Of a stretch of DNA of 6,525 nucleotides, positions 1-5,929 are shown piece by piece. A program made the translations under genes and the position numbers. The notes beneath the pieces are model-generated. The model did not search any database. It saw only the letters and a list, made by a program, of their open reading frames with translations, and was not told the origin of the DNA. The DNA is from an uncultured Chloroflexota bacterium (GTDB lineage: Bacteria; Chloroflexota; Limnocylindria; Limnocylindrales; CSP1-4). The DNA lies in assembly GCA_903924005.1 (NCBI GenBank), contig CAIXZV010000279.1:1-6525 (forward strand), given 5' to 3'. Each line of letters opens with the position of its first letter. The stretch's first letter is position 1.

Positions 1-450
1 CCACTTGGCGATGTTGTCTGCGGTGGCGATGCCGGCGGCATCCGTGAACTGGCCGCCCACGTAGACATCGCTGCCGGAGACGGCGATGGTGTAGATGCCG
101 CCGGTCAGCGCGCCGTCCCCGGCGCCGTTGTCGCCCAGGGCATTCCAGCCTGCGGTCGTCGGCCCCGCCGGTGCGGTCTTGGCAAAGCGGGGGGCATCCC
201 CTGCCGACAGATTGCTCTCCAGGCTCCAGCCCGCCAGGTCCAGCGGCGCGTTGATCCCCGTGTCCGTGCGGATGCTCCCATCGGCGGCGAGGACATCGGC
301 GAGGGGGATGGCGGCGGCTGCGGCCGCGGCGGTGCCTGCGGTGGCCGCGTCAGCGGTTGGCACGGCAGTGTGGGCACCCGGAGCCATGGTGGCCAGGAGG
401 GAGACACAGAGAAGTGCGACCAGCCGCAGCGGCGTGGCGTTGAGATGCAT
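1..450 (-). CDS. Secreted repeat protein, N-terminal part (runs off left edge)
   Basis: The frame is open from an ATG at 450 down to base 1, giving 150 residues without a stop; the C-terminus is outside the window. Residues 1-30 look like a signal peptide: a basic residue at R9, a hydrophobic run LVALLCVSLLA, then a small-residue region. An Ala/Thr-rich linker follows at about 30-48, with seven alanines in a row. From about residue 100 comes the motif WNALGDNGAG, then IYTIAVSGSDVYVGGQFTDA (119-138) and ADNIAKW at the edge. This W-x-x-LG / VSGSDVYVGGxF / AxxIAxW pattern is one unit of a beta-propeller-like tandem repeat common in large secreted proteins of Actinobacteria and Chloroflexota. More repeats probably follow outside. 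It is likely exported or cell-surface, and its ligand is unknown. The start has only a weak GGGA upstream as ribosome site. A TTGACC box lies about 100 bases upstream on the same strand but has no good -10 partner. Confidence 0.75.
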   Translation of the reverse strand, partial: MHLNATPLRLVALLCVSLLATMAPGAHTAVPTADAATAGTAAAAAAAIPLADVLAADGSIRTDTGINAPLDLAGWSLESNLSAGDAPRFAKTAPAGPTTAGWNALGDNGAGDGALTGGIYTIAVSGSDVYVGGQFTDAAGIATADNIAKW

Positions 451-615
451 GGCGGAGACGTCCCATAGCGTGGCTCGGCTGGAAAGGAACCTGCCGCACG
501 TGGGGCGCAGCGCCGACAGCGTCTCGCATGAGCGCTGTTCCCGCTACATGGTCAATGCCCTGATCCGCGTAGGACACGGGGGGGCACCCTGTGGGTGAAT
601 CTCGACAGCCGCGCC

Positions 616-2055
616 CTACCAGGACGTGGGGACCGGGCGGCCTTCCTCGTAGCCTGCGGCGCTCTGGATCCCCACCAGCGCGCGCTCGTGGAACTGCGGG
701 ATCGTGGTGGCGCCGGCGTAGGTGCACGATGAGCGGACGCCCGCGACCACCTGGTCCAGGATGTCCTCCACGCCCGGCCGCTCTGTGTCCAAGTACATCC
801 GCGACGTGCTGATGCCCTCCTCAAAGAGCTCCTTGCGGGCGCGCTCAAACGGCGTTTCCGTTCGGGTCCGGTTGCGGACCGCCCGGTTGGACGCCATGCC
901 AAAGCTCTCCTTGTAGAGGCGCCCGTCGCGGTCGCGCAGCGTGTCCGCAGCACTCTCGTAGGTGCCCGCCAGCCAGGAGCCAAACATCACGGATGCGGCG
1001 CCAGCGGCGAGCGCAAGGGCGACATCGCGCGGGTAACGGACACCGCCGTCAGCCCAGACATGCTTGCCGTGCTTGGCCGCCTCGTCCGCGCACTCCATGA
1101 CGGCTGTGAACTGCGGGCGGCCAACGCCGGTCATCATGCGCGTGGTGCACATGGCGCCCGGGCCAATGCCCACCTTGATGATGTCGGCTCCAGCGGCAAT
1201 CAGGTCGCGCGCGCCGTCTGGCGTGGCCACGTTGCCGGCCACGATGGGCAGCGATGGCGCCGCGCCGCGGACCGCCTCGATGGCGCGCAGCATCTTGGCC
1301 TGGTGCCCGTGCGCGGTGTCCACCACGATCACGTCCACGCCCATCTCCACGAGGGCCGCCGCACGCTTGGCCGGATCGCCGCTGATGCCCACGGCCACAG
1401 CACTCATCAGCTCGCCGCGCTCGTTGAGCGCCGGGTGATAGATGGTGGAGCGGAGCGCGCCGCGTCGCGTGACCACGCCCACCAGACGCCCGTCGTCATC
1501 GATCACCGGCACCGCGTTGATGCGGTGCTCGTTGAGGGTGTCAAAGATGGCCTCAAGCCCGGTCTTTGCGTTGATGAGGACAAGGTCCCGCGTCATGACG
1601 TTCTGGAGCTGCGTGAAACGGTCAAAGCCAGCGGCGTCGCGCTCGGCAAAGATGCCGATGGGACGTCGCTCGTCGTCCACCACCACAAGCACGCCGTGCG
1701 CCCGCTTGTGGATGAGGTTGAGCGCCGCGCCCACGGTTTCGGTGGGGCCAAGCGTGATGGCGGTCTCGAACACCGGGTGGCGGCTCTTCTGGTAGCGCAG
1801 GTTCTCGCCAATCACCTCAAGCGGGATGTCCTGCGGCAGCACGGTGAGCCCGCCGCGGCGCGCCACGGTCTCGGCCATCCGGCGGCCGGCCACCGCGGTC
1901 ATGTTGGCCACCACCACAGGGATGGTGGTGCCGAGGCCGTCCGGCGTGGCCAGGTCCACGTCAAACCGCGACCGCACGGATGACAGGCTGGGCACCATGA
2001 ACACATCGGAGTAGGTGAGGTCGTACTGCGGGACGACGTCGTTGATGAAGCGCAT
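616..2055 (-). CDS. guaB1: GuaB1-type IMP dehydrogenase-related protein, probable GMP reductase with CBS domains
   Basis: A 479-residue TIM-barrel protein of the IMPDH/GMPR superfamily. The barrel is interrupted by a CBS pair at about residues 94-205 (HPVFETAITL to RRGALRSTIYHP, including MTRDLVLI and NAVPVIDDDGRLVGVVTRR). The catalytic loop is GIGPGAMCTTRMMTGVGRPQ (296-315), with the nucleophilic cysteine at C303 and T304/T305 beside it. VVDTAHGH (244-251), IVAGNVAT and ADGGVR (335-340) are the nucleotide and phosphate-binding strands. The C-terminal block YKESFGMASNRAV, FEEGISTSRMYLD and SAAGYEEGRPVP is the signature of the actinobacterial GuaB1 subgroup rather than of true IMPDH. Mycobacterial GuaB1 has been reported to be a GMP reductase (GMP + NADPH to IMP + ammonia) whose CBS domain gives purine-nucleotide control, so automatic 'IMP dehydrogenase' labels are probably wrong. 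I chose the ATG at 2055 (MRFINDVV): a farther ATG at 2112 would lie upstream of the -10-like box at 2095-2100. An AGGAG at 2070-2074 is somewhat distant (14 bases) from the start. Confidence 0.93.
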   Translation of the reverse strand: MRFINDVVPQYDLTYSDVFMVPSLSSVRSRFDVDLATPDGLGTTIPVVVANMTAVAGRRMAETVARRGGLTVLPQDIPLEVIGENLRYQKSRHPVFETAITLGPTETVGAALNLIHKRAHGVLVVVDDERRPIGIFAERDAAGFDRFTQLQNVMTRDLVLINAKTGLEAIFDTLNEHRINAVPVIDDDGRLVGVVTRRGALRSTIYHPALNERGELMSAVAVGISGDPAKRAAALVEMGVDVIVVDTAHGHQAKMLRAIEAVRGAAPSLPIVAGNVATPDGARDLIAAGADIIKVGIGPGAMCTTRMMTGVGRPQFTAVMECADEAAKHGKHVWADGGVRYPRDVALALAAGAASVMFGSWLAGTYESAADTLRDRDGRLYKESFGMASNRAVRNRTRTETPFERARKELFEEGISTSRMYLDTERPGVEDILDQVVAGVRSSCTYAGATTIPQFHERALVGIQSAAGYEEGRPVPTSW

Positions 2056-2094
2056 GGTGCGGGCCTGAGCTCCTGATCTGGTGTGGGCGTGGGC

Positions 2095-2100
2095 AGAATA
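2095..2100 (-). promoter_or_regulatory. Candidate -10 box for guaB1
   Basis: On the minus strand these bases read TATTCT, fitting TANNNT. Transcription would start near 2088 and give a leader of about 33 bases that contains AGGAG. The divergent spacer (2056-2146) has only two TA steps, and this is one of them. No recognisable -35 hexamer lies at the usual distance. Confidence 0.45.
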
Positions 2101-2134
2101 CGGCGCACGCACCCGGACGGCGAGCAGCAGCCCG

Positions 2135-2140
2135 TATCCT
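2135..2140 (+). promoter_or_regulatory. Candidate -10 box for a leaderless MFS transcript
   Basis: TATCCT fits TANNNT and ends exactly six bases before the ATG at 2147, so the expected transcription start is the A of the start codon. This is the classic leaderless arrangement of Actinobacteria. It also selects MPLRRLTW as the true N-terminus over the in-frame ATG at 2081, which lies upstream of this box. No clear -35 hexamer is visible. Confidence 0.55.
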
Positions 2141-2146
2141 CAGGCG

Positions 2147-3289
2147 ATGCCCCTCCGCCGCCTCACCTGGACCGCCTATCTGCTGATGGCGTGTCAGGGG
2201 TACCTCATATACTCGGTGGGCTACATCACGCCCTATCTGCAGAGCGAACTCGGGACGCCCCCCTGGGTTGCCGCAATGCCGAGTGCCTCGCTGGCGATCG
2301 GGATGCTCATGTCCGGGTTCATCGTGAACCTTGTCGTTCGGCGGATCGGGGTTGGCGCCGCCATTCGCCTCTGGATCGCGCTGATGGCGGCCGCGGCGAT
2401 GCTCATGTCCACCGCGATCTCCATCTGGCCAATCCTGGCTGGCGCCTTCCTGTTTGGCATCTCAACTGCCGGCACGCTCGTGTACGTCATCACCACGCTT
2501 GGCCACCGATCCAACGGCGTCTACCTCATGCGGGCAGTGGTGTGGTCCGTCGTGGGAGGCGTCATCGGGCCCATCGCCATCTCGACGGCTGCCCGCAGCA
2601 TCGGCTGGAACTTCGGCCCGCTGCTGGCCGTGCCGCTGCTCGTGTGCCTTGTTGCCGCAACCCCCTCACCCGCAGTGCATGCCGACGCGGACGCGCCGCT
2701 CATGCGGGAGTCCGGGCTGGGACGCTCGTATTGGCTCGCCTGGGCCTACCTTGCGCTGGGGATTGCCGCGGAGTTCTCGTTTGTCAGCTGGGGCGCACAG
2801 GTTGCCGTGGCGCGGGCCGGCATGGAACTGGCCGACGCCACAGCACTCGCCTCGCTGTTTGTTGTGGGTGAGGTGCTGGGCCGCCTGGCGCTGAGCGCGG
2901 GCCCAGGCGCGCGTGCCGACGCGCAGACGGTGCTCCGAGTTGGCACGATCGTGGCGCTTGTTGGCGGCGGCCTGTTGTGGGTTGCGGGCATGCCAGTCCT
3001 CGTTGGAGCGGCGATGCTGCTTGGCGGGCTTGGCATGGCGGCGCACTACCCGCTCACGGCTCGGCTCGCGGTGGCCCACGCGCACGATGCACCCGTCAAG
3101 GCGAGCGCCCGCCTCACGGCCGCATCGGGCATGGCCATCGGTATGGCGCCGCTGCTGCTGGGTGTGGTGGCCGGGGCGGCTGGCGTCATCAGCGCCTGGG
3201 GCCTCCTGATGGCGATGCTCGCGGCGGCCCTTGTGGTGCTCTGGATCATCCCGCGGCCAGCAACGCAGCGGAGCCCGGTGGGGGTCTGA
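2147..3289 (+). CDS. MFS transporter, 12 predicted membrane helices
   Basis: A 380-residue, strongly hydrophobic protein with the size and rhythm of the major facilitator superfamily. Helices are visible at about 8-30, 40-63, 70-90, 93-115, 127-147, 153-172, then after a polar loop (173-193, ending MRESGLGRS) at 195-220, 230-250, 263-280, 283-300, 323-345 and 347-368. The loop after helix 2 (SGFIVNLVVRRIGVG, 56-70) sits where motif A belongs. It keeps the double arginine but lacks the usual GxxxD core. GEVLGR (241-246) is the matching half-motif after helix 8. Such proteins use proton or sodium gradients to move small molecules across the inner membrane; direction and substrate cannot be read here. 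No ribosome site precedes the ATG, consistent with the leaderless promoter. The next gene starts 88 bases downstream on the same strand, so co-transcription is possible. An upstream in-frame ATG at 2081 is rejected because its extension is polar and unlike an MFS N-terminus. Confidence 0.85.
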   Translation: MPLRRLTWTAYLLMACQGYLIYSVGYITPYLQSELGTPPWVAAMPSASLAIGMLMSGFIVNLVVRRIGVGAAIRLWIALMAAAAMLMSTAISIWPILAGAFLFGISTAGTLVYVITTLGHRSNGVYLMRAVVWSVVGGVIGPIAISTAARSIGWNFGPLLAVPLLVCLVAATPSPAVHADADAPLMRESGLGRSYWLAWAYLALGIAAEFSFVSWGAQVAVARAGMELADATALASLFVVGEVLGRLALSAGPGARADAQTVLRVGTIVALVGGGLLWVAGMPVLVGAAMLLGGLGMAAHYPLTARLAVAHAHDAPVKASARLTAASGMAIGMAPLLLGVVAGAAGVISAWGLLMAMLAAALVVLWIIPRPATQRSPVGV

Positions 3290-3368
3290 GCGGGGGCCCG
3301 AGCTGACGGCGGGGCATACTACCGGCTCCGCGAGGCCACTTCACCGGCCCCGGACAGCGCCCCGAGAC

Positions 3369-3373
3369 AGGAA
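3369..3373 (+). promoter_or_regulatory. Ribosome binding site fixing the SnoaL-like gene start
   Basis: AGGAA lies four bases before the ATG at 3378. It supports starting at MTAPDLHA instead of the far upstream in-frame ATG at 3231, which falls inside the MFS gene and would add an Arg/Pro-rich, non-domain extension. Confidence 0.5.
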
Positions 3374-3377
3374 CCCC

Positions 3378-3788
3378 ATGACAGCACCAGATCTGCACGC
3401 GGCCGTTGCGGCCTTCTACGACGCGCTCGACAGCGTCTTTGCCGGCAACCCAGCCCCGATGCAGGCCGTGTGGTCGCACGCCGCCGACGTCACCTGCATG
3501 GGTCCGGCTGGCGACCTGCTTGTTGGCTGGGCGCCCATCGAGGCCACCTGGGTTGCGCAGGCAGCCGTTGTGGAGCGCGGGAGCGTTCGGCCGCATGACG
3601 TCCACCTGTTCGCATCGGGCGATCTGGGTGTCTCTGTTGGCCTTGAGCACGGATCTCTGGTGATTGGCGGGAACACCATCGTGGTCGCGGCGCGTGCCAC
3701 CAACGTCTTCCGGCTTGAGCAGGGGTCCTGGCGGATGATCGGCCACCACGTGGACGGACACGCCGATCCCAGCGGCGAGGCGTCCTGA
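3378..3788 (+). CDS. SnoaL/NTF2-fold (ketosteroid isomerase-like) protein
   Basis: A 136-residue protein covering one cone-shaped alpha+beta NTF2-like domain, the usual length for the SnoaL_3/DUF4440 type. An N-terminal amphipathic helix pair (LHAAVAAFYDALDSVFAGN, 6-24, then PMQAVWSHAADVTCMGP) leads to the GW-rich turn LLVGWAPIEATW (47-58). Four beta strands follow: VRPHDVHLFASGD, LGVSVGLEHGSL, TIVVAARATNVFRLEQG and SWRMIGHHVDGH (117-128). The final histidine-rich strand is typical of this subgroup. Family members are enzymes (isomerases, cyclases, dehydratases) or small-molecule binders. No catalytic residue set can be assigned with confidence, and there is no signal peptide, so it should be cytoplasmic. 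Its stop overlaps the cupin start (TGATG), so the two proteins are probably made together and may act on one compound. A weak CATACT at 3315-3320 is the only promoter-like hint in the upstream gap; otherwise it would be read with the MFS gene. Confidence 0.85.
   Translation: MTAPDLHAAVAAFYDALDSVFAGNPAPMQAVWSHAADVTCMGPAGDLLVGWAPIEATWVAQAAVVERGSVRPHDVHLFASGDLGVSVGLEHGSLVIGGNTIVVAARATNVFRLEQGSWRMIGHHVDGHADPSGEAS
3777..3780 (+). promoter_or_regulatory. Ribosome binding site of the cupin gene inside the SnoaL-like gene
   Basis: GAGG lies seven bases before the cupin ATG at 3788, within the last codons of the preceding gene. With the TGATG stop/start overlap it indicates translational coupling and fixes the cupin start. 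Confidence 0.6.
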
Positions 3789-4261
3789 TGTCGTACGCCG
3801 GCGGCGGTGAAGCCAGCGCCGTCGTGGTCGCCGACGGGGCGGCCAAGAAGATCCTGCTTGGCTCCGGGGTGGTTGCCCATCTCGTGGCACCAGGCTCGCT
3901 CACCAATGAGCGCTTTGGCCTGTTCCGATGGGACATGCCCGCCGGGTCCGGCGGACCAAAGCCGCACTTCCACCGCGCCTTCTCAGAGTCCTTCTTTGTG
4001 CTCTCGGGCGCCGTGGAGCTCTGGACGGGATCCGCGTGGAGCACCGGGACCGCGGGCGATTACCTGTACGTCCCCGAAGGCGGCATCCACGCCTTCCGCA
4101 ATGACGGCGACGCCCCAGCCTCAATGCTCATCCTGTTTGCGCCCGGCGCCCCACGCGAGCGCTACTTCGAGGAGCTGGCCGAGCTTGGCCGGTCCGGCCG
4201 CCAGCTGTCGCCCGAGGAATGGACCGACCTGTACGCCCGACACGACCAGTTCATGGTCTGA
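3788..4261 (+). CDS. Single-domain cupin protein, predicted metal-binding
   Basis: A 157-residue protein with one canonical cupin barrel. Motif 1 is PHFHRAFSESFFVLSG (59-74), supplying H60, H62 and E67. Motif 2 is GDYLYVPEGGIHAFRN (90-105), supplying H101. These are all four expected ligands for Fe, Mn or another divalent metal, so a bound metal is likely. The barrel begins near residue 28 (VVAHLVAPGSLT). A short helical tail with LSPEEWTDLYARHD ends the protein. Cupins of this plan include dioxygenases, isomerases and simple ligand-binding proteins; sequence alone does not choose between them. No signal peptide is seen, so a cytoplasmic location is expected. The gene overlaps the SnoaL-like gene by one base and converges on the esterase gene 33 bases later. 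A shared substrate with the SnoaL-like protein is an inference from this coupling. Confidence 0.9.
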   Translation: MSYAGGGEASAVVVADGAAKKILLGSGVVAHLVAPGSLTNERFGLFRWDMPAGSGGPKPHFHRAFSESFFVLSGAVELWTGSAWSTGTAGDYLYVPEGGIHAFRNDGDAPASMLILFAPGAPRERYFEELAELGRSGRQLSPEEWTDLYARHDQFMV

Positions 4262-4296
4262 GGCGGGGCATCGGGCCAGCGTGAGAGACCCCGCCT
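4261..4296. terminator. Inverted repeat between convergent genes, candidate bidirectional terminator
   Basis: AGGCGGGG (4261-4268) pairs perfectly with CCCCGCCT (4289-4296) across a 20-base loop. The arms begin on the last base of the cupin stop codon and end within the stop codon of the esterase gene, filling the whole gap. There is no T-tract on either side, so it is not a classic intrinsic terminator. GC-rich hairpins without T-tracts do serve this role in some high-GC bacteria. Confidence 0.45.
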
Positions 4297-5692
4297 ACCG
4301 GGCCTCGAACGTGACCTCGGGGTAGCCCGTCAGGTTCACCGAGCCGGTGCCCTTGAGGGTGTGGTCGAAGAAGGCAACCAAGTACGCGGTGTTGATGGCC
4401 ATGCCGCGCTCGCCGTCGATGGGGCCCTTGAGGCCAAGTGCGGGCGCCAGCGGCGTGAGCAGGGGCAGCATCGTGAAGTCAAAGTGGCTGGTGCCTGCAA
4501 TCGTGAGCTTGGCGCTGTCGCCCGCGTTTGCCGCAAGCAGCGTGTCCAGCTTTGCGGTGTTGGCGGGCGTTGACCAGGTCTGGCTCATCATCGCGAGGTA
4601 CGGCTGCTTCAGCCCGGCCCGGATCACGGCGTCCGGCACCGGCCCCAGCCACGGGTCCATGCCCAGCGCCGCCTTGCAGCGCGGGTCCGCGGCGCAGAAG
4701 ACCACGGTGGCCCCGCCGCCCGTGGAGTGGCCGTACACGCCGACGCGGCTCAGGTCCAGCTTGCCCGCAAGCGGGCTGTCGATGGCCCCCGAGTTGATCT
4801 TCTCCAGCTGGTCCAGCGCGAAGCGGATGTCGGCGGCGTAGGTGGCCTCCACCGCTTCGGACGCCGTCTGGAAGACGTCCGCCGACACGCCCTTGGGCAG
4901 CAGGTCCGGGTTGTTGAGGGCAACCGTCCCGTCAGCGAAGGCCGTGACCATGGCGCCGTACGGGTGGTCAATGGCCACCGCGATGTACCCATGGCTGGCC
5001 AGCGCCTCGCTCTGGTCGAGGTTGACGTCCCGGAAGCCGTTCCAGCCGTGCGAGTAGATGACCACGGGGTACGTGCCGCCGGAGGGATCCACCGAGGCGT
5101 CGAAGTAGTCGTTGGTCTTGACCAGCACTGCGTGGTCAAGGAAGAAGCTGGGCAGGCCCAAGTACGTGGCGATGTGGGGGCCCACCACGCTGAGGTGATC
5201 CAGCCACGGCGCGGTGATCGATCCAACCATCCGTCCGACGCCGGGCAATGCCGGGTACCAAACCTGCACCACGATCTTGCGGTTGTCATCAGGGGCCGGC
5301 GTGTTGGGCTCGGGTCGAGAGGCGTCCGTCCACTCGAACGTCACCGTGCCGATCTTGTATGGGCCGCCGGGCGCAGGCAGATGAGGCACCGGGAAGAGCA
5401 CCGGCGGGGCGCTCAGCAACAAGACGGCCACAATGCCGGCAACGGGACCTGCCCATCGACGCCAGCCGCCGGACGGTTTGGTCTTGCCCCGGAGCAGACG
5501 CGTCACGTTCAGCGCGGCGAGCAGCGCCACAACAACGTAGAGCGGCACCATCTGCCAGCGATAGTTCTCGGTGGCCAGGTGGGCGGCGACCAGCGCAAGA
5601 CCGGCCAGCGGCAGCCACGATCGCCATCGGAAGCCGGGCGCAACCGCGTACACCGCCAGGACCGCGACGATCAGCCACTCAAGGGTTCTCAC
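4295..5692 (-). CDS. Membrane-anchored alpha/beta hydrolase, PAF-acetylhydrolase-like
   Basis: A 465-residue protein with a membrane domain and a hydrolase domain. Four hydrophobic segments sit at about 4-19, 26-40, 49-67 and 82-101. The catalytic part starts near 112 (YKIGTVTFEW) with IVVQVWYPAL at 140-149. The oxyanion strand is VVIYSHGWNGFR (210-221). The nucleophile elbow is GHSTGGG with S323. D346 (LGMDPWLGP) and H403 (GTSHFDF) are the probable acid and base. This order and spacing match the platelet-activating-factor acetylhydrolase/isoform II lipase family, which removes short acyl groups from phospholipids or other esters. Bacterial members often have unknown substrates, so esterase/lipase activity is the safe claim. 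The catalytic domain follows the last membrane segment, so it would be held at the membrane; its side is not certain. The start is GTG at 5692, the only in-frame start after a stop at 5780-5782. It has no strong ribosome site, and its GTGA overlaps the stop of an upstream open frame. No TANNNT box occurs within about 350 bases upstream. Confidence 0.85.
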   Translation of the reverse strand: MRTLEWLIVAVLAVYAVAPGFRWRSWLPLAGLALVAAHLATENYRWQMVPLYVVVALLAALNVTRLLRGKTKPSGGWRRWAGPVAGIVAVLLLSAPPVLFPVPHLPAPGGPYKIGTVTFEWTDASRPEPNTPAPDDNRKIVVQVWYPALPGVGRMVGSITAPWLDHLSVVGPHIATYLGLPSFFLDHAVLVKTNDYFDASVDPSGGTYPVVIYSHGWNGFRDVNLDQSEALASHGYIAVAIDHPYGAMVTAFADGTVALNNPDLLPKGVSADVFQTASEAVEATYAADIRFALDQLEKINSGAIDSPLAGKLDLSRVGVYGHSTGGGATVVFCAADPRCKAALGMDPWLGPVPDAVIRAGLKQPYLAMMSQTWSTPANTAKLDTLLAANAGDSAKLTIAGTSHFDFTMLPLLTPLAPALGLKGPIDGERGMAINTAYLVAFFDHTLKGTGSVNLTGYPEVTFEAR

Positions 5693-5832
5693 GGCGCCAT
5701 CTTCGCGGGGATGGCCGGAATGTGCTTGCCGGGCAGCAACTTCGCCCCGACAAACGGCGCTGAGGGGCCGTGCGGCCCGTCAAACTGGGGGCCGAACCAA
5801 CGATGCCGCCCGCTGGCGGAGCTCCGTGCGGT
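5689..5832 (-). pseudogene. Truncated coding-like fragment ending on the esterase start codon
   Basis: After a stop at 5833-5835 this frame is open for 47 residues and ends in a TGA that overlaps the esterase GTG (GTGA). From about 5799 downward it reads WFGPQFDGPHGPSAPFVGAK and continues to LLPGKHIPAIPAKMAP. By my count 32 of these 36 codons end in G or C, as in the neighbouring genes, and the segment looks like a genuine protein C-terminus. It has no usable ATG or GTG start ahead of it, except a methionine four codons from the end. I infer the 3' remnant of a gene that once lay upstream of, and was translationally coupled to, the esterase. I do not recognise the family. It could also be chance, given the GC content. 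Confidence 0.35.
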
Positions 5833-5909
5833 TCATCCTGGGCGTCTGGACGACGCACGGCGAGATCGACGCCGCCATCGGCGCGATGCGGGTGATCGCG
5901 GGCGGGTGA
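5799..5909 (+). pseudogene. C-terminal remnant resembling cysteine desulfurase (class V aminotransferase family)
   Basis: The plus-strand frame reads NDAARWRSSVRFILGVWTT, then HGEIDAAIGAMRVIAGG, and stops at 5907-5909. The pattern SSVRFxLGxxTTxxEIDAAI near the C-terminus is characteristic of NifS/IscS-like cysteine desulfurases, where it closes the small domain. From 5823 to the stop every codon ends in G or C. No upstream part exists: before about 5799 the same frame becomes non-family sequence and then runs antisense to the esterase. The remnant is therefore about 36 residues of a protein normally near 380-400 residues. It lacks the PLP lysine and the catalytic cysteine loop and cannot be an active enzyme. 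It points towards the VIT1 gene with a 17-base gap between the two stop codons. Confidence 0.55.
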
Positions 5910-5929
5910 CGCGCCCGGCGCGGGCGTCA
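5907..5929. terminator. Hairpin joining two convergent stop codons, candidate bidirectional terminator
   Basis: TGACG (5907-5911) pairs with CGTCA (5925-5929), and CCCG (5914-5917) pairs with CGGG (5921-5924), with a two-base bulge and a GCG loop: nine GC-rich pairs. The outermost three bases are the stop codon of the desulfurase-like tail on one side and the stop codon of the VIT1 gene on the other. No T-tract follows, so termination is plausible but unproven. Confidence 0.45.

Noticed and set aside
550..555. TTGACC on the minus strand as a -35 box for the secreted repeat protein
   Set aside because: No TANNNT-like -10 lies 16-19 bases downstream, so a promoter is not supported.
585..597. 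Small hairpin CACCC-TGT-GGGTG downstream of guaB1
   Set aside because: It has only five base pairs and no T-tract, which is too weak to call a terminator.
1060..1983. A 307-residue plus-strand open frame opposite guaB1
   Set aside because: It is rich in His, Arg, Ala and Gly with no domain, and is the antisense shadow of a clearly conserved gene in GC-rich DNA.
2056..2112. N-terminal extension of guaB1 by 19 residues (ATG at 2112)
   Set aside because: The extension is not family-like, and its start lies upstream of the TATTCT box at 2095-2100; MRFINDVV is the usual N-terminus.
3315..3320. CATACT as a -10 box for the SnoaL-like gene
   Set aside because: It matches only four of six consensus bases and has no -35; read-through from the MFS gene is equally likely.
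5834..5836. Minus-strand ATG opening a short frame MNRTELRQRAASLVRPPV
   Set aside because: It spans only 18 residues and lies antisense to the desulfurase-like tail; it is better explained as a shadow.
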